A DNA stretch of 5,772 bases from an uncultured Bacteroidales bacterium (GCA_946614205.1 CAMOGR010000202.1:1-5772), one strand, 5' to 3'. Positions 1-5,772 are shown, numbered from the stretch's first letter. Notes: generated from the letters alone by a model not told the origin. Numbers and translations: made by a program.

Positions 1-587
1 TCAGCCGTGAGCACCGCGGCTATCTTGCCGTTTAAGTCCCGTACGGGGACGGAGTAGGTGGTCATGAGCACTTCGCCGCCGTTCTCGTCAAGGTAGGGTT
101 CCGACCAGTAGCCCTGCTGTGTCTCGATGGGCTTGGTGAACCATTCCTGGGAAGGATAGTCGTATTCGGGCGTGGCGAGAGACTTGATGACTATGTCTTC
201 GCCGCTGCGCATGGCATAGGGGGAGAACTGCTGATACCGCCTGCTGTAGCCCGGTACAAGGGCAATGGTGGAGCCCATGACCGCAGGGTTGTCCTGCACC
301 AGGCTGGCGGCCACCATGGGGAGACTGTCCGGATAGTTGAGGCACCACTGGGCTATGCGGATGTTGTTGCGGACAGCCGATTCCGCCTGGTCGATGACGT
401 CCATGATGCGTATCCGGGTGTTCTCCAGCTGGCTTTCCGCGAGCAGCTCCGCCTCCTGTCGTATTGTCCTGGCGGAGAAAATGTACTGTATTATGGAAGA
501 GGCCTCCAGGGTCACTGCAGCCACTATTACCAGCATAAGTCCGGCACCTGCCGCTTTGCGGGTCATTAAATTGTCGAGCGGCTTCAT
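1..587 (-). CDS. Membrane-anchored dCache sensor protein, N-terminal part (output domain outside window)
   Basis: I translated this by hand from the ATG at 587-585: 195 codons stay open to the left edge, so the C-terminus is missing. Residues about 13-36 form one hydrophobic segment (AGLMLVIVAAV) with a glutamate (E28) inside it. A helical linker follows (residues 38-80). Residues about 80-195 then look like a periplasmic dCache/PDC ligand-binding domain, with EWF at 148-150, YWSEPYLDE at 160-168, TTYSVPVRD at 176-184 and GKIAAVLTA at 187-195. In that family the pattern W.EPY...TYS.PV.D..G is typical. Such sensors usually end in a histidine kinase, SpoIIE-type phosphatase or cyclase, but none of this is visible here. 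The start overlaps the stop of the upstream kinase gene as ATGA, which implies translational coupling. M8 (566-564) is a possible alternative start. I am confident in the reading frame and membrane sensor, and cannot assign the output. Confidence 0.85.
   Translation of the reverse strand, partial: MKPLDNLMTRKAAGAGLMLVIVAAVTLEASSIIQYIFSARTIRQEAELLAESQLENTRIRIMDVIDQAESAVRNNIRIAQWCLNYPDSLPMVAASLVQDNPAVMGSTIALVPGYSRRYQQFSPYAMRSGEDIVIKSLATPEYDYPSQEWFTKPIETQQGYWSEPYLDENGGEVLMTTYSVPVRDLNGKIAAVLTA
584..587 (-). other. ATGA stop/start overlap between kinase and sensor genes
   Basis: Read on the minus strand, these four bases are ATGA. The ATG starts the dCache sensor and the TGA ends the phosphotransferase gene. 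No Shine-Dalgarno-like sequence precedes the ATG. The arrangement suggests termination-reinitiation coupling and puts the sensor in the same transcript as the kinase. Confidence 0.8.
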
Positions 588-1414
588 AGAATGGACTTGA
601 GGGCTGCCCGGAATTCGGGCATGGGGTGAAGCGTATCGCGTTCTATTATGAGGGTCTTGAGGCCGGCGTAGGGCATCAGTTCCTCATTTATTTCGCTTAT
701 GGGACGGTCCGGCCCGAAATATACGGGGGCGAAAGCCTCCCAGAACTTGATTGCCACCGGCTTGGGCATGTGGAAGGCCTCCTGGATGAATGCGGGGTCG
801 CTCAGGCAGCAGCACAGGTATACCATGCTCACGTCGAAGAGGTGGTTGCCGTAGCAGAAGTCGCCCAGGTCGATGAAGTATTTGTCATTGCCCGCGAAGA
901 TGGCGTTGCCGTACTGCAGGTCGCCGTGGATGGCGGTATCCTCGTCGGGAGTGTCGGCGATGAAGCGGCCGATTTTGTCCTTCTCGGCCGGAGTGAAGAA
1001 CGGGTTCTCTTCGAGTAGCTTGTAGTAGCGGTCCTTGACGTTGGAGAACAGGGACGTATCTACGTGCGTGGCATGAAGCTGCTTGCACATCAGGGCGAAC
1101 GTGGCGGCGTATTCGCCGACTCTCGAAGGGTCGTCTCCCGTGGCGCGGGCGAAGGATTTCTTGCCCACTATGCGATGGAAGCGGATGCCGTACCTGCCGT
1201 CCTCCGTCACCACGTAGTCGCCCGGTTCGGGTGTGGGTATGCCCTGGTCGTAGACCTTGCGGGCGAGCGTCATTTCGTCCAGCGGCTGCTGGATTTTGCC
1301 GGGGAAATAGAGTTTGAGCATGACCGACGGGTCTGTCTTGTGGTCGTAGCTCTGGCCGTTGGCGCCACCTCCGGAGAGGATGTAGTCGTCCAGTGAAATC
1401 TTAATTGCCTCCAT
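584..1414 (-). CDS. APH/choline-kinase-like phosphotransferase
   Basis: A 276-residue cytoplasmic protein with the fold signature of aminoglycoside/choline kinases. A glycine-rich loop lies at residues 14-23 (SGGGANGQSY). K34 in MLKLY is the likely ATP-binding lysine, and E47 its likely helix-C partner. The catalytic loop is HGDLQYGN at 163-170, with D165 as catalytic base and N170 as metal ligand. D182 in FIDLGDF is the second metal ligand. All key residues are present, so it should be active. The GQSYDHKTDP region and the IDLGDFCYGNHLFD region resemble the TIGR02172 family, which is my recollection and was not searched. The substrate is unknown and could be a nucleoside, sugar, aminoglycoside or protein. 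Its ATG lies 14 bases inside the end of the alarmone hydrolase gene, and its stop overlaps the sensor start. An antibiotic-resistance role is not supported by this context. Confidence 0.88.
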   Translation of the reverse strand: MEAIKISLDDYILSGGGANGQSYDHKTDPSVMLKLYFPGKIQQPLDEMTLARKVYDQGIPTPEPGDYVVTEDGRYGIRFHRIVGKKSFARATGDDPSRVGEYAATFALMCKQLHATHVDTSLFSNVKDRYYKLLEENPFFTPAEKDKIGRFIADTPDEDTAIHGDLQYGNAIFAGNDKYFIDLGDFCYGNHLFDVSMVYLCCCLSDPAFIQEAFHMPKPVAIKFWEAFAPVYFGPDRPISEINEELMPYAGLKTLIIERDTLHPMPEFRAALKSIL

Positions 1415-1988
1415 TGCCGAAAACTTTGTTTATGAGTGACTGGAATTCGTCGAATGCGGGAGTGCCCTCCAGCTCGCGGAGGGAGTCTGCCAGGCCGCGG
1501 TAGTGCCATTCGTGGTCGGACGGGTCCTTGGCGTGGAATATTTTCCAGAGTTCATCACCCATGACTGCGTAGTCGCGGGCTATGGCCCTCATGTTGGACA
1601 GCTTGTCTCCCAGGGCGACGATTTTGGCGTCGTGCGGGGCTTTGGCTATGCGGTCTATCGCCGCCTGTTTGCGGTCGTGCCAGCTGTCTTCCTCGCTCAG
1701 GCCCTCGATGAACCTGTCGCTCTCCTCTTCCACGAGGCGGGCCACCCTGTCGCCGAACTCCTGCCGGAGCAGTTCCACGGTGACGTCAGTGTCTTCCACG
1801 GTGTCGTGAAGAGCCGCGGCGGCCAGGAGTTCCTGGTCGGAAGTCATGGTTGCGACTATTTCCATGGCCTCCATGGGGTGTACTATGTACGGGAAGCCTT
1901 TGCCACGCCTTTCGGTTCCGGCATGGGCCTTGACCGCGAAGATGATGGCGCGGTCGAGAAGTGAGGTGTTGAGCGGTTTGTTTGCCAT
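1401..1988 (-). CDS. Small alarmone hydrolase (HD domain, Mesh1/SpoT-type)
   Basis: A 195-residue stand-alone HD-domain phosphohydrolase, predicted to remove the 3'-pyrophosphate from (p)ppGpp or a related alarmone using Mn2+. The full set of active-site residues is visible: R28, Y34 and H37 in the FPYIVHP region; H61, D62, E65 and D66 in ALHDTVEDT; and D128 with N132 in LGDKLSNMR. These match the hydrolase domain of long RelA/SpoT enzymes (H53, H77-D78, E81-D82, D144, N148 in RelSeq) and of animal Mesh1, which is about the same length (roughly 180 residues). There is no synthetase, TGS or ACT region, so this is a complete small alarmone hydrolase and not a fragment. It begins four bases after the synthetase stop and overlaps the next gene by 14 bases. 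The pairing implies it degrades, or acts as antitoxin against, the product of the neighbouring synthetase. The exact substrate (ppGpp, ppApp or other) is not readable from sequence. Confidence 0.92.
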   Translation of the reverse strand: MANKPLNTSLLDRAIIFAVKAHAGTERRGKGFPYIVHPMEAMEIVATMTSDQELLAAAALHDTVEDTDVTVELLRQEFGDRVARLVEEESDRFIEGLSEEDSWHDRKQAAIDRIAKAPHDAKIVALGDKLSNMRAIARDYAVMGDELWKIFHAKDPSDHEWHYRGLADSLRELEGTPAFDEFQSLINKVFGNGGN

Positions 1989-1992
1989 GGGT

Positions 1993-3051
1993 CTATTGGT
2001 TCATGAACGGAAGGGCCGAGGCCTGGTCCACCAGGAATTCAGCCATGCCCTCATTGCTCTCGGACGGACCGTTGAGCGCGTCGAACAGCTTGCGGATACC
2101 GGCCCTGCCGCCTCCCTGCTTGAGGATGAACGCAATGCAGAGGTCCTGCGGGCCGAGGGAAGATGATATGATGTCCAGGTCGGTGAGACCTATCTGGTAG
2201 CAGGCCAGCTGGTATGCGCCTTCGGAGTAGTTCTTGATTATGTCTGCGATGTCTCCGAGGGTCTTGCACCCCAGCGCCTTGAACACGGTGAGGTACTGCA
2301 TGAGGGAGACCTCCTGGATTTCCGCCTGGTTGACGGAGGCTATGCGGCGGTTCAGACCGTCGAACGGGCGCAGTTCCAGATAGCTTCGGAACGTGTCGCC
2401 GTCCAGCGGGGCGTCGCTCAGGTTGCCGGACGCCACGAGGGCCTGCACCCTCCTGCGGTAATCGGTCAGCTGGCTGCGTATCAGGCTGAACTGTTCGTCC
2501 ACCAGCTCGAGCATGCCGGCGAGGCGGTTGAGATTGCGAAGGTGCTCCCTGGGCACCTCCACGCCGCTCTTGTAGCCGGTGTCGTGGTTCATGTTGGCCC
2601 AGGCGTGCTGGAGGATCGTGCGCATCTGTATCTCGAAGCGGTAGGGGAACCCCTTCATTGAGCAGATGTAGTGCAGCGACAGGTATCCGAACGAGTCTAT
2701 TTCGTGTGCCTTCCGCTTGTCGACCGAGTTCTCCCAGTCCACGTCGAACAGGCGCTCGAGGGCGGACGCGACCTTGTCCACGTCGTCAATGTAGAAGGTT
2801 ATGACGCGCAGGCCGATGATGTCGGTGATGTCCGACAGGCTCTTGTACTTGCTGCCCTTGAGTTCGAGCTTGCCTGCCAGTGATTCCTCCGACTTGACGC
2901 GGTATTCCAGCGCCGCGACTATGAGTCCGGCGTCTGCAATGGTGCTTTTCAGGGTGTCATGCACCTGCGAAGCGACCTCCTGGAAACGGGGCAGGAGGTC
3001 GCGGTATTCTTGCATTATAGCTTCGCAGTGTGCGTCGAGCTTGTAGGTCAT
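1993..3051 (-). CDS. RelA/SpoT-type alarmone synthetase, hydrolase-less, with C-terminal helical region
   Basis: A 352-residue protein with a RelA/SpoT nucleotidyl-pyrophosphokinase domain at about residues 25-165. It is predicted to transfer pyrophosphate from ATP to the 3' position of GDP/GTP or another acceptor. Visible motifs: YRVKSEES at 50-57, DIIGLR at 77-82 (D77 the likely Mg ligand), FGYLSLH at 121-127 (Y123 the likely base-stacking tyrosine), EIQMRT at 140-145 (E140 the likely second Mg ligand) and HAWANMNHDTGYK at 149-161. Many relatives have Glu where N153 and N155 stand, which is an oddity. Residues 163-352 are mostly helical and I do not recognise them. There is no HD, TGS or ACT domain, so it is longer than RelQ/RelP-type small synthetases but is not a long Rel. 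The start is the ATG at 3051-3049, sharing one base with the upstream stop. The frame is open to 3276, but those codons are Arg/Pro/His-rich shadow of the upstream gene. It could be a housekeeping alarmone source or a toxSAS-like toxin. Confidence 0.9.
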   Translation of the reverse strand: MTYKLDAHCEAIMQEYRDLLPRFQEVASQVHDTLKSTIADAGLIVAALEYRVKSEESLAGKLELKGSKYKSLSDITDIIGLRVITFYIDDVDKVASALERLFDVDWENSVDKRKAHEIDSFGYLSLHYICSMKGFPYRFEIQMRTILQHAWANMNHDTGYKSGVEVPREHLRNLNRLAGMLELVDEQFSLIRSQLTDYRRRVQALVASGNLSDAPLDGDTFRSYLELRPFDGLNRRIASVNQAEIQEVSLMQYLTVFKALGCKTLGDIADIIKNYSEGAYQLACYQIGLTDLDIISSSLGPQDLCIAFILKQGGGRAGIRKLFDALNGPSESNEGMAEFLVDQASALPFMNQ

Positions 3052-3053
3052 CA
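3049..3053 (-). other. TGATG stop/start overlap between nucleoside hydrolase and synthetase genes
   Basis: On the minus strand the bases read TGATG. TGA ends the nucleoside hydrolase and the ATG, sharing the A, begins the alarmone synthetase. No Shine-Dalgarno-like purine run precedes it. This junction fixes the synthetase start and suggests coupled translation. Confidence 0.8.
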
Positions 3054-4412
3054 GTGCTGGATGGACATTAATCTTATGTACTTGAGCACGGTGTCGCTCC
3101 ATACCTCGTCGCCGGGGAGCTGATAGCGGCAGTTGCCCTTGGGGTCGGGGGTGAAGATCGTCTCGCCCTTGGGGGTGAGAGTCACCCAGCCGCGCTCGGA
3201 CAGGGTGTAAATGTCGTCGCCCTCGACTGCATTGATGACTGCGAGAGGGTCCCACATCTTCTGGCCGGTGTCGCACTGGAGGTATTCATACACCCACTTG
3301 ATGGGATGCACGTCGGTCCAGTTGATGTCTGCAAGCACCTGCTCGTCGGGGTAGCGCAGGGGGTCTCCGACCTCGCCGGGAGAGAAGACCATGTCGAGCT
3401 CCTTGGGCCACAGTTCGAAGAACTTGAGGGAGTAGTCGATGGCCTGGGTGAAGTTGTAGTCGGGCTCCACCGCTTCGCCGAAGACGCCGCCCATGAGGTA
3501 GATGTCCTTGACCTTTGCGCGCACGAGCTCCACTCCGCTGAGGGACGAAATCTCGTCGGGGACGGACTGAAGGAGGCGGGCAAGCGAGGTCACGAAGCCC
3601 ACGGAGGCGATGGTTACGCTGTGGTCGGGCTGGTCTGCAAGTATCTGGCGGTAAAGCTTATATGCCTCGGGATACTCGCCCTTTGCCTTGTAGGTCTGCT
3701 TGAACAGGGGCTCGGAGTCCTCGCTGCGGGCGTAGGCCACGTTGTGGTAGGGGATGAAGACCTTGGGGTCCTTGATGCCCTTCCGCTCCAGGCCGATGGG
3801 AATCTGCGGGTAGCCGTAGAAGTTGTTCATGATGTCCACGGCATCGGCATTGGCCGCACCCATGCGGTCCACGATTACGCCGAGAAGCTTGCAGCGCTTC
3901 ATGTCCATGTAGCGGTAGAGCATCATCAGGGCGAAGAGGTCGTCCGTGCTGGAGCCCATGTCGCAGTCGAAGATGATGTTGCATTCGCGCTGCTCGTAAT
4001 TGGACTTGATGTTGATGCCCTTGCCCGCATCGTACACGGTGTGCTGGCCGTTGGCGCGTGCGAAGGCGAGTGCCGCGGCAAGGCTGTCTTCGGGGAAACA
4101 GCGGGTGCTGTCGAAGTAGTACTTGCCGGACTCGGGGTCTCTCCAGCCGCCTACGAGGCCGTTGTGCTCACGGGCATGCCTGACCACTGCCGGAATGCTC
4201 TTCTTGTCGAAACTGTTCTGGGTCTCGGCATAGGAAACCATGAGGCCCTTCTGAGGCTGGCGCATGGTGGCCAGATCCAGGGTGAAGCCGTCGGGGAACA
4301 TCTGTCCCATGGCCCAGATGGCGTTGTAAAGCTCCTTGTCTGAGAGCTTGACCTGCGCTGAAGCCACAAGGCTCGCAGCCAGCAGGATGATTGCAGTTAT
4401 GCCCTTGCGCAT
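3051..4412 (-). CDS. Secreted inosine/uridine-type nucleoside hydrolase with extra N-terminal module
   Basis: A 453-residue protein. Residues 1-19 form a signal peptide (short basic start, hydrophobic core, likely cleavage at ASA|Q) with no lipobox cysteine, so it should be periplasmic or secreted. Residues about 140-400 are an IU-type nucleoside hydrolase domain, which would release the base from ribonucleosides with Ca2+. It shows DCDMGSSTDD at 149-158, YPQIPIGL at 201-208, a SVGFVTSLARLL segment at 270-281, IYLMGG at 304-309, DYN at 318-320 and WDP at 387-389. The DxDxG...DD spacing matches the longer-loop subfamily and keeps the metal aspartates D151, D157 and D158. The usual glutamate before the conserved Asn is replaced by D318, and W387 stands where classic enzymes have a catalytic His. 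Residues about 25-135 form a separate module (GFTLDL, VGGWRDPESGKYYFDS, ARANGQ) that I cannot name. It begins 21 bases after efp. The hydrolase fold is firm and the substrate is not known. Confidence 0.88.
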   Translation of the reverse strand: MRKGITAIILLAASLVASAQVKLSDKELYNAIWAMGQMFPDGFTLDLATMRQPQKGLMVSYAETQNSFDKKSIPAVVRHAREHNGLVGGWRDPESGKYYFDSTRCFPEDSLAAALAFARANGQHTVYDAGKGINIKSNYEQRECNIIFDCDMGSSTDDLFALMMLYRYMDMKRCKLLGVIVDRMGAANADAVDIMNNFYGYPQIPIGLERKGIKDPKVFIPYHNVAYARSEDSEPLFKQTYKAKGEYPEAYKLYRQILADQPDHSVTIASVGFVTSLARLLQSVPDEISSLSGVELVRAKVKDIYLMGGVFGEAVEPDYNFTQAIDYSLKFFELWPKELDMVFSPGEVGDPLRYPDEQVLADINWTDVHPIKWVYEYLQCDTGQKMWDPLAVINAVEGDDIYTLSERGWVTLTPKGETIFTPDPKGNCRYQLPGDEVWSDTVLKYIRLMSIQH

Positions 4413-4433
4413 TGATGGATATTGATTAGGAGG

Positions 4434-5000
4434 TTAGACTCTCTGGCCGTAGGAGCGGTCGCTGGTGTTGACGGTAATCTTCTCTCCGGCTTCGATGAAG
4501 AGGGGAACCATGATGCGTGCTCCGGTCTCGAGCGTGACTTCCTTGAGTGCGGAGGATGAAGCGGTGTTGCCCTTGACTGCGGGCTCGCTGTAGGTCACCT
4601 CCAGGGTTACGTAGGTGGGAAGTTCGCAGGTGAGGCATCTTTCCTCGTCGCCGGTGACGAACATCATTTCAACGTGCTGGCCTTCTTTCATGAGGTCTGC
4701 GTTCTCGACGGCCTCGTGGGGAAGGGTAATCTGCTCGTAAGTCTCTTCGTGCATGAAGTTGAAGGACTCGCCGTCGTCGTAAAGAAATTGGTAGGGCCTG
4801 CGCTCGACTTCGATGGTTTCGATTTTTGCGCCGGCGGTGAAGGTGTTCTCAAGGATGCGGCCGTTTTCCAGGTTGCGGAGCTTGGTTTTCACGAAAGCGG
4901 GGCCTTTGCCGGGCTTGACGTGCTGGAACCATACTATCACACAGGGTTTGTCATTGAACTTCAGGTAAAGACCGTTCTTGAAATCTGCTGTTGTTGCCAT
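4434..5000 (-). CDS. efp: Elongation factor P
   Basis: A 188-residue protein of standard EF-P length that covers the usual three beta-barrel domains. EF-P binds ribosomes between the P and E sites and relieves stalling at polyproline stretches. The N-terminal domain carries the modification loop VKPGKGPAF at 28-36, with K32 at the tip where other EF-Ps are lysylated, aminopentanolylated or (as arginine) rhamnosylated. Domain II includes YQFLYDDGESFNFM at 70-83. Domain III contains KGNTA at 143-147 and the family signature around LETGARIMVPLFI at 157-169. No EF-P modifying enzyme is encoded in the window. The ATG at 5000-4998 matches the family's normal N-terminus (MATTADFKNG). The gene has its own probable promoter in the AT-rich gap upstream and is the first gene of the tightly packed series that follows. 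Confidence 0.97.
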   Translation of the reverse strand: MATTADFKNGLYLKFNDKPCVIVWFQHVKPGKGPAFVKTKLRNLENGRILENTFTAGAKIETIEVERRPYQFLYDDGESFNFMHEETYEQITLPHEAVENADLMKEGQHVEMMFVTGDEERCLTCELPTYVTLEVTYSEPAVKGNTASSSALKEVTLETGARIMVPLFIEAGEKITVNTSDRSYGQRV

Positions 5001-5027
5001 ATAACAATTGTAATTAGTTTTAACTTG

Positions 5028-5059
5028 CGAATATACTGAAATGCCTTGATTAATGCAAA
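5028..5059 (-). promoter_or_regulatory. Bacteroidota-type promoter for efp and the downstream operon
   Basis: On the minus strand TTTG (5059-5056) is followed by a 20-base spacer and TATATTCG (5035-5028). This fits the Bacteroidota housekeeping pattern, -33 TTTG and -7 TAnnTTTG, with one mismatch in the -7 box (C for T). The TTTG lies in the last codons of ispH. A start of transcription a few bases downstream would leave a leader of about 20 bases before the efp ATG. The surrounding gap is strikingly AT-rich compared with the GC-rich genes on both sides. The match is by eye only. Confidence 0.6.
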
Positions 5060-5772
5060 TTTTCGATTGCCCCGGCTACTTGTTCGAGAAGCCAGCGGGG
5101 CGTCGAGGTGGCGCCGCACACTCCGGCGGAGGCCGCACCTGCGAACCATTCCCTCTTGAGGTCTGCGGCTTTCCCCACCATGTGGCTGCGCGGATTCACG
5201 CTGCGGCACAGCTCGAATAGCACCTTGCCGTTGGAACTGGACTCGCCTGCCACGAACACCACGGTGTCGTGGGCGCGGGCGAATTCGCAGAGCTGCCGGT
5301 GGCGGGACGACACCTGGGCGCATACCGTGTCGTGTACGGTAAGCCGCTCCCCGGTCAGGGAACGCAGCTCCCGGGCTACGAGAGCGTATTCCTCGGGGCT
5401 CTTTGTCGTCTGGGAGAACAGCTCTACAGGCCCCTCGGAGGGGATTTTCCCTTCGCGGACCGCCTCTTGCAGGCCGGCTTGGCTGTCGACTACCACGGCC
5501 TTCCCTCCGGTCTGCCCCACGAGTCCGAGAACCTCCGGGTGGCCGGGCTTGCCGAATATCACCACCGCTGAGCGTTCCGCTGCCTGACGGATTTTCTGCT
5601 GCAGGCGCAGCACCACGGGGCAGGTGCAGTCTACGACCGAAAGACCGGCCTGCTGCAGTTCCCGGTAGGTGGAAGGAGGCTCCCCGTGGGCCCTGATTAC
5701 GACAGTGCTTCCGGCGGGGAGACGCAGTGCCTGCGGCAGGCTGACCGTCACCAGTCCCCTGGAAGACAGGCG
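5050..5772 (-). CDS. ispH: 4-hydroxy-3-methylbut-2-enyl diphosphate reductase, C-terminal part
   Basis: 240 codons are open to the right edge, so the N-terminal 40-50 residues lie outside, including the first iron-sulfur cysteine. IspH (LytB) is the last enzyme of the non-mevalonate isoprenoid pathway and reduces HMBPP to IPP and DMAPP on a [4Fe-4S] cluster. Counting from the first full codon, visible features are RAHGE with H29, DCTCP with cluster cysteine C51, GHPEV with H78 and the catalytic glutamate E80, SQTTKS with T122-T123, DTVC with cluster cysteine C151, the SSN motif ending at N181, and GATSTP with S223. These are the substrate- and cluster-binding positions known from E. coli IspH. 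The RAHGEPPSTY and GVCGATSTP versions are typical of Bacteroidota. The GTG at 5751-5749 is an internal valine and not the start, because the frame continues upstream in conserved-looking sequence. The stop is TAA at 5052-5050. Confidence 0.96.
   Translation of the reverse strand, partial: RLSSRGLVTVSLPQALRLPAGSTVVIRAHGEPPSTYRELQQAGLSVVDCTCPVVLRLQQKIRQAAERSAVVIFGKPGHPEVLGLVGQTGGKAVVVDSQAGLQEAVREGKIPSEGPVELFSQTTKSPEEYALVARELRSLTGERLTVHDTVCAQVSSRHRQLCEFARAHDTVVFVAGESSSNGKVLFELCRSVNPRSHMVGKAADLKREWFAGAASAGVCGATSTPRWLLEQVAGAIENLH

Noticed and set aside
88..348. Minus-strand open frame of 86 codons near the left edge
   Set aside because: It is out of frame with the dCache sensor, which reads through this region with clear family motifs, and its translation is His/Gly/Cys-rich.
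626..1018. Plus-strand open frame of 130 codons
   Set aside because: It is antisense to the phosphotransferase catalytic region, with low-complexity Val/Ala/Glu-rich translation and no family resemblance.
1503..1964. Plus-strand open frame of 153 codons
   Set aside because: It is antisense to the HD hydrolase, whose catalytic motifs are all intact, and its own translation shows no motif.
3052..3276. N-terminal extension of the synthetase by 75 codons
   Set aside because: These codons give an Arg/His/Pro-rich sequence and overlap the conserved end of the nucleoside hydrolase. The ATG at 3051-3049 joins the upstream stop as TGATG and begins a normal-looking protein.
3306..4343. Long open frame of 345 codons on the plus strand
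   Set aside because: It lies fully antisense to the nucleoside hydrolase, whose domains and signal peptide are clear. Its translation is Val/His/Gly/Leu-rich with no recognisable motif, as expected from antisense of a GC-rich gene.
4428..4433. Perfect AGGAGG on the plus strand
   Set aside because: It is on the wrong strand for any gene here, no credible plus-strand coding region follows, and it lies in the 21-base gap between two minus-strand genes.
5004..5011. Eight-base palindrome ACAATTGT just upstream of the efp start
   Set aside because: It is too short and AT-rich to call an operator; such a palindrome is expected by chance in this gap.
5001..5049. Possible ispH terminator in the gap
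   Set aside because: No GC-rich stem followed by a T-run is visible on the minus strand, so none is called.

Overview
The window is a GC-rich stretch in which every gene lies on the minus strand, so transcription runs from the right edge to the left. It most likely comes from a Bacteroidota genome, probably the order Bacteroidales with an Alistipes-like base composition. Four things support this: the IspH variant carries the RAHGEPPSTY and GVCGATSTP motifs; the elongation factor P promoter fits the Bacteroidota TTTG / TAnnTTTG pattern; gene starts lack Shine-Dalgarno sequences; and several proteins have a Bacteroidales flavour (a secreted nucleoside hydrolase and a dCache sensor). The genus cannot be fixed from the sequence.

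Layout in transcription order: (1) 5050-5772, the C-terminal 240 codons of ispH, cut by the window edge. (2) A 49-base AT-rich gap, 5001-5049, holding most of a good promoter whose upstream element sits in the end of ispH. (3) 4434-5000, efp. (4) 3051-4412, a secreted nucleoside hydrolase with an unusual N-terminal module. (5) 1993-3051, a RelA/SpoT-type alarmone synthetase without hydrolase, TGS or ACT domains. (6) 1401-1988, a stand-alone HD-type small alarmone hydrolase of the Mesh1 kind. (7) 584-1414, an aminoglycoside/choline-kinase-like phosphotransferase. (8) 1-587, the N-terminal 195 codons of a membrane dCache sensor protein, cut by the window edge.

Genes 3 to 8 are packed as a probable operon. 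The gaps or overlaps are 21 bases, a 1-base TGATG overlap, 4 bases, a 14-base overlap and a 4-base ATGA overlap. The core of interest is the adjacent alarmone synthetase and alarmone hydrolase, encoded as separate proteins and tightly linked to a small-molecule kinase and a membrane sensor. This could be a split (p)ppGpp-turnover module, or a toxic small alarmone synthetase with its hydrolase antitoxin. The sequence alone does not decide between them. No RNA genes, CRISPR arrays, insertion sequences or clear terminators were seen, and no gene-free stretch exceeds 49 bases.
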